A model generated the notes under the pieces. The model was not told the DNA's origin. It ran no database searches and was given only the letters and a program-made list of their open reading frames with translations. The translations under genes were made by a program, and so were the position numbers. A stretch of 64,000 bases of DNA from Granulicella sibirica (lineage in GTDB: Bacteria; Acidobacteriota; Terriglobia; Terriglobales; Acidobacteriaceae), in the NCBI RefSeq assembly GCF_004115155.1, contig NZ_RDSM01000001.1, positions 1,488,001-1,552,000 on the forward strand, in the 5' to 3' direction. Positions 62,065 to 64,000 of the stretch are shown here, one piece after another. The stretch's first letter is position 1. The number at the start of each line of letters is the position of its first letter.

Positions 62065-64000
62065 GTGCATTCAAAGTTCAAAGTCCTAGCCGCCTCCTCT
62101 CTGCTCGCCCTTGTTCAACTTCTTACGCCAGCCGCAAACGCCCAGCAGACCCTCGGAGCCATCGTCGGAACCGTGACGGATGCCACCGGAAGCGTCCTTC
62201 CCGACGCCACTGTCACGGCGGTCGCCGACGGGACCAACCTCACCCGCACCACGCAGTCCAGCTCGTCCGGCAGCTACGCGCTTCAGAACCTGCCCATCGG
62301 AAGCTACTCGGTCACCATCAGCGACACCGGTTTTACGTCCGTGAAGTTCCCGGGCATCAATATCCAGGCGGATCGCACGGTGACGCTTCCTGCGACCCTC
62401 GCCGTCGGCTCCACCAACGAGAGCGTCACCGTCGAAGCCACGCCGCTCCTGAACGCCGTCGACACGACGAACGGTTACGTGCTCGATAAGGCACAGATCG
62501 AAGCCATCCCGCTTCCCACCGGAAGCTTCACCGGCCTCGCCATCCTCTCGCCCGGCGTCAACGCCGAACTCCCGTCCGGCACCGGCGCTCTCTCCGGCCT
62601 CGGCAACTCCCCGATCTGGGCAAACGGCCAGCGCGACACCTCGAACAGCTTCTCGCTGAACGGCGTCGATGCCTCAAATCTCTTCAACGGCAAGTCGACC
62701 TCGAACGTCGGCTCCGCACGCGTCGTCAACTCGACCGGCGTCTCCTCGAGCACCGGCGCAGCCGGCGTCATCCAGTCTTCTGCCTCGATCTATCTCTCAA
62801 TCGGCAATGCGATCCCCACCCCCGCTCCTGAGACCATCCAGGAAGTTCACGTCAATGCCTCCATGTACGACGCCCAACAGGGTTCCACCTCCGGCGCTCA
62901 TATCGACATGAGCACCTCCACCGGAACGAACTCTTATCACGGCCAGGTCTACGGACGCCGCGGCACCAACGCCATGAACGCCGCGCCCTTCTTCTTCAAG
63001 AACGATGACGACATCCCGGCCAACCTGAAGAATCCGCAGCTCCACCGCTACGTCGTAGGCGGAACCTTCGGCGGTCCCATCATCAAGGACAAGCTCTTCG
63101 GCTTCGTCGCCTACCAGCACCTGCAGGTCTCCGACTCCGAGATTGGCTACTCCTTCCTCGACGTCCCCGTCGGCCTCTCCGACACTACGCGCGACGCCGC
63201 CAGCTTCGCCACCCTCGTGAACAACCAGTACGGCACCAGCCTCGGCGCCGGCGACATCGATAAGACAGCCCTCGCGCTCTTCAACTCGCCCGCGCTCTCC
63301 GGTCAGCCCGGCAAGTGGCTCATCCCCAACGACACCGCATCCGGCAGCCTCTCTCCGACCCACCCCTTCGACGCCTTCATCCCAGGAACCGGCCGCTTCA
63401 AGGCCGACATCGGCGTCGCCAACCTCGACTACAACGCCACCAAGAAGGACACGCTCGCGCTCAAGTACTACTACCAGCACGATCCCACCCTCGCCCCTTA
63501 CGCCTACTCGAGCGTCCCCGGTTTCACCGAGCATCTCGACTCCGGCGCGCAGGTCTTCTCCATCGTCAACACCTACCTGGTGAAGTCGAACCTCTCCACT
63601 ACTCAGACCCTCGGCTATATCCGCGAGAAGACCTACGCGACCAACGAGCAGCCCTTCGGCCCCTCAGCTATCCCGGGAGGCAACGTCGGCACGGTCTCGA
63701 TCAATCAGTTCGGGTCCAACTACTTTCCCGGCGTGTCGATCGTGAATGTCCTGGGCTCCACCGCCAATAACGCCGGAGTCGGAACCGGCATCCTCAACAT
63801 CGGCCCGAACGCCGAAGGCCAGGGCCCGAACACCGGGGTCTTCCAGAACCGTCTCCAGCCCTCGGCCAACGCCATCTGGACCCTCGGCAAGCACACCGTC
63901 ACCTTCGGCGGAAGCTACAGCTACACCCAGCTCAACACCATCGACAAGCGCCCCGGTACGGGAACGATTGCCACCGACGATCTCAGCCAGTACGCCCAGG
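62065..64000 (+). CDS. Oar-like TonB-dependent outer-membrane receptor (partial)
   Basis: At least 645 codons from GTG 62065 (GGAGGG about 10 bases upstream), open to the right edge. Signal peptide: VLAASSLLALVQLLTPAANA. Residues about 28-110 are a carboxypeptidase-regulatory-like beta-sandwich: GAIVGTVTDATGSVLPDATV, SYALQNLPIGSYSVTISDTG. Then a plug domain (LNAVDTTNGYVLDKAQIEAI, PLPTGSFTGLAILSPGVNAE, FSLNGVDASNLFNGKST, ETIQEVHVNASMYDAQQGST) and barrel strands (YHGQVYGRRGTNAMNAAPFF, YVVGGTFGGPIIKDKLFGFV). The FGGPI-KDKLFGF element is typical of the large Oar family of Acidobacteriota. Substrate unknown. Confidence 0.92.
   Translation, partial: MHSKFKVLAASSLLALVQLLTPAANAQQTLGAIVGTVTDATGSVLPDATVTAVADGTNLTRTTQSSSSGSYALQNLPIGSYSVTISDTGFTSVKFPGINIQADRTVTLPATLAVGSTNESVTVEATPLLNAVDTTNGYVLDKAQIEAIPLPTGSFTGLAILSPGVNAELPSGTGALSGLGNSPIWANGQRDTSNSFSLNGVDASNLFNGKSTSNVGSARVVNSTGVSSSTGAAGVIQSSASIYLSIGNAIPTPAPETIQEVHVNASMYDAQQGSTSGAHIDMSTSTGTNSYHGQVYGRRGTNAMNAAPFFFKNDDDIPANLKNPQLHRYVVGGTFGGPIIKDKLFGFVAYQHLQVSDSEIGYSFLDVPVGLSDTTRDAASFATLVNNQYGTSLGAGDIDKTALALFNSPALSGQPGKWLIPNDTASGSLSPTHPFDAFIPGTGRFKADIGVANLDYNATKKDTLALKYYYQHDPTLAPYAYSSVPGFTEHLDSGAQVFSIVNTYLVKSNLSTTQTLGYIREKTYATNEQPFGPSAIPGGNVGTVSINQFGSNYFPGVSIVNVLGSTANNAGVGTGILNIGPNAEGQGPNTGVFQNRLQPSANAIWTLGKHTVTFGGSYSYTQLNTIDKRPGTGTIATDDLSQYAQ

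Overview
The window looks like a chromosomal segment of an Acidobacteriota member of class Terriglobia (Granulicella/Edaphobacter/Terriglobus-like). Supporting signs are a TIGR03435-family soil protein, an Oar-like carboxypeptidase-regulatory/TonB receptor, the typical acidobacterial REP-like palindromes, many secreted carbohydrate-active and beta-propeller proteins, and C-ending codon bias. I could run no database search, so every assignment rests on motifs and family knowledge. I found no rRNA, tRNA, CRISPR array or insertion sequence.

Layout. 1-7.8 kb: a Tad/Flp pilus locus, mostly on the minus strand (TadG-like, two TadE-like, a coupled GT39-like glycosyltransferase, Flp pilin, CpaA peptidase, CpaB, and a CpaC secretin cut by the left edge). 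It is interrupted by a 31-residue membrane peptide and a DUF192 gene on the plus strand. 8-14 kb: a PVA-dehydrogenase-like PQQ beta-propeller, a small secreted protein, an SDR, an EamA transporter and a TIGR03435 protein. 14-17.1 kb: gyrA with an in-frame REP-like palindrome. 17.1-20.9 kb: an accessory island with a REP-rich spacer, four unrecognised genes with winged-helix-like C-termini (the last with a HEPN-like N-terminal part), and a BrnT-BrnA toxin-antitoxin locus fused by a one-base frameshift.

21-40 kb: a sugar-acid and polysaccharide region. It holds DUF2264, two Tat-exported Gfo/Idh/MocA proteins, a cupin-SDR-mannonate dehydratase operon, a PNGase A-like amidase, a GH105 hydrolase, LysR and LacI regulators, a eukaryote-like myo-inositol oxygenase, a Rieske protein, a GRP/RhaT-like sugar transporter, a secreted beta-propeller and a permuted GDPD. 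Inositol oxygenase makes D-glucuronate and mannonate dehydratase acts further down uronate catabolism, so the region could feed inositol and uronates into central metabolism. 40-46 kb: a porin divergent from pstSCAB. 46-49 kb: an L-fuconate catabolic divergon (SDR versus FAH hydrolase and fuconate dehydratase).

49-57.5 kb: cofactor synthesis. A nadA-nadB-nadC-cysteine desulfurase operon on the minus strand diverges from a fused panB-panC gene overlapping coaBC, so NAD and coenzyme A genes share one intergenic region. 57.5-64 kb: a small secreted protein, an amidase, a conserved short secreted protein, an APC permease, a cytosine deaminase-like enzyme, and the start of an Oar-like outer membrane receptor cut by the right edge.
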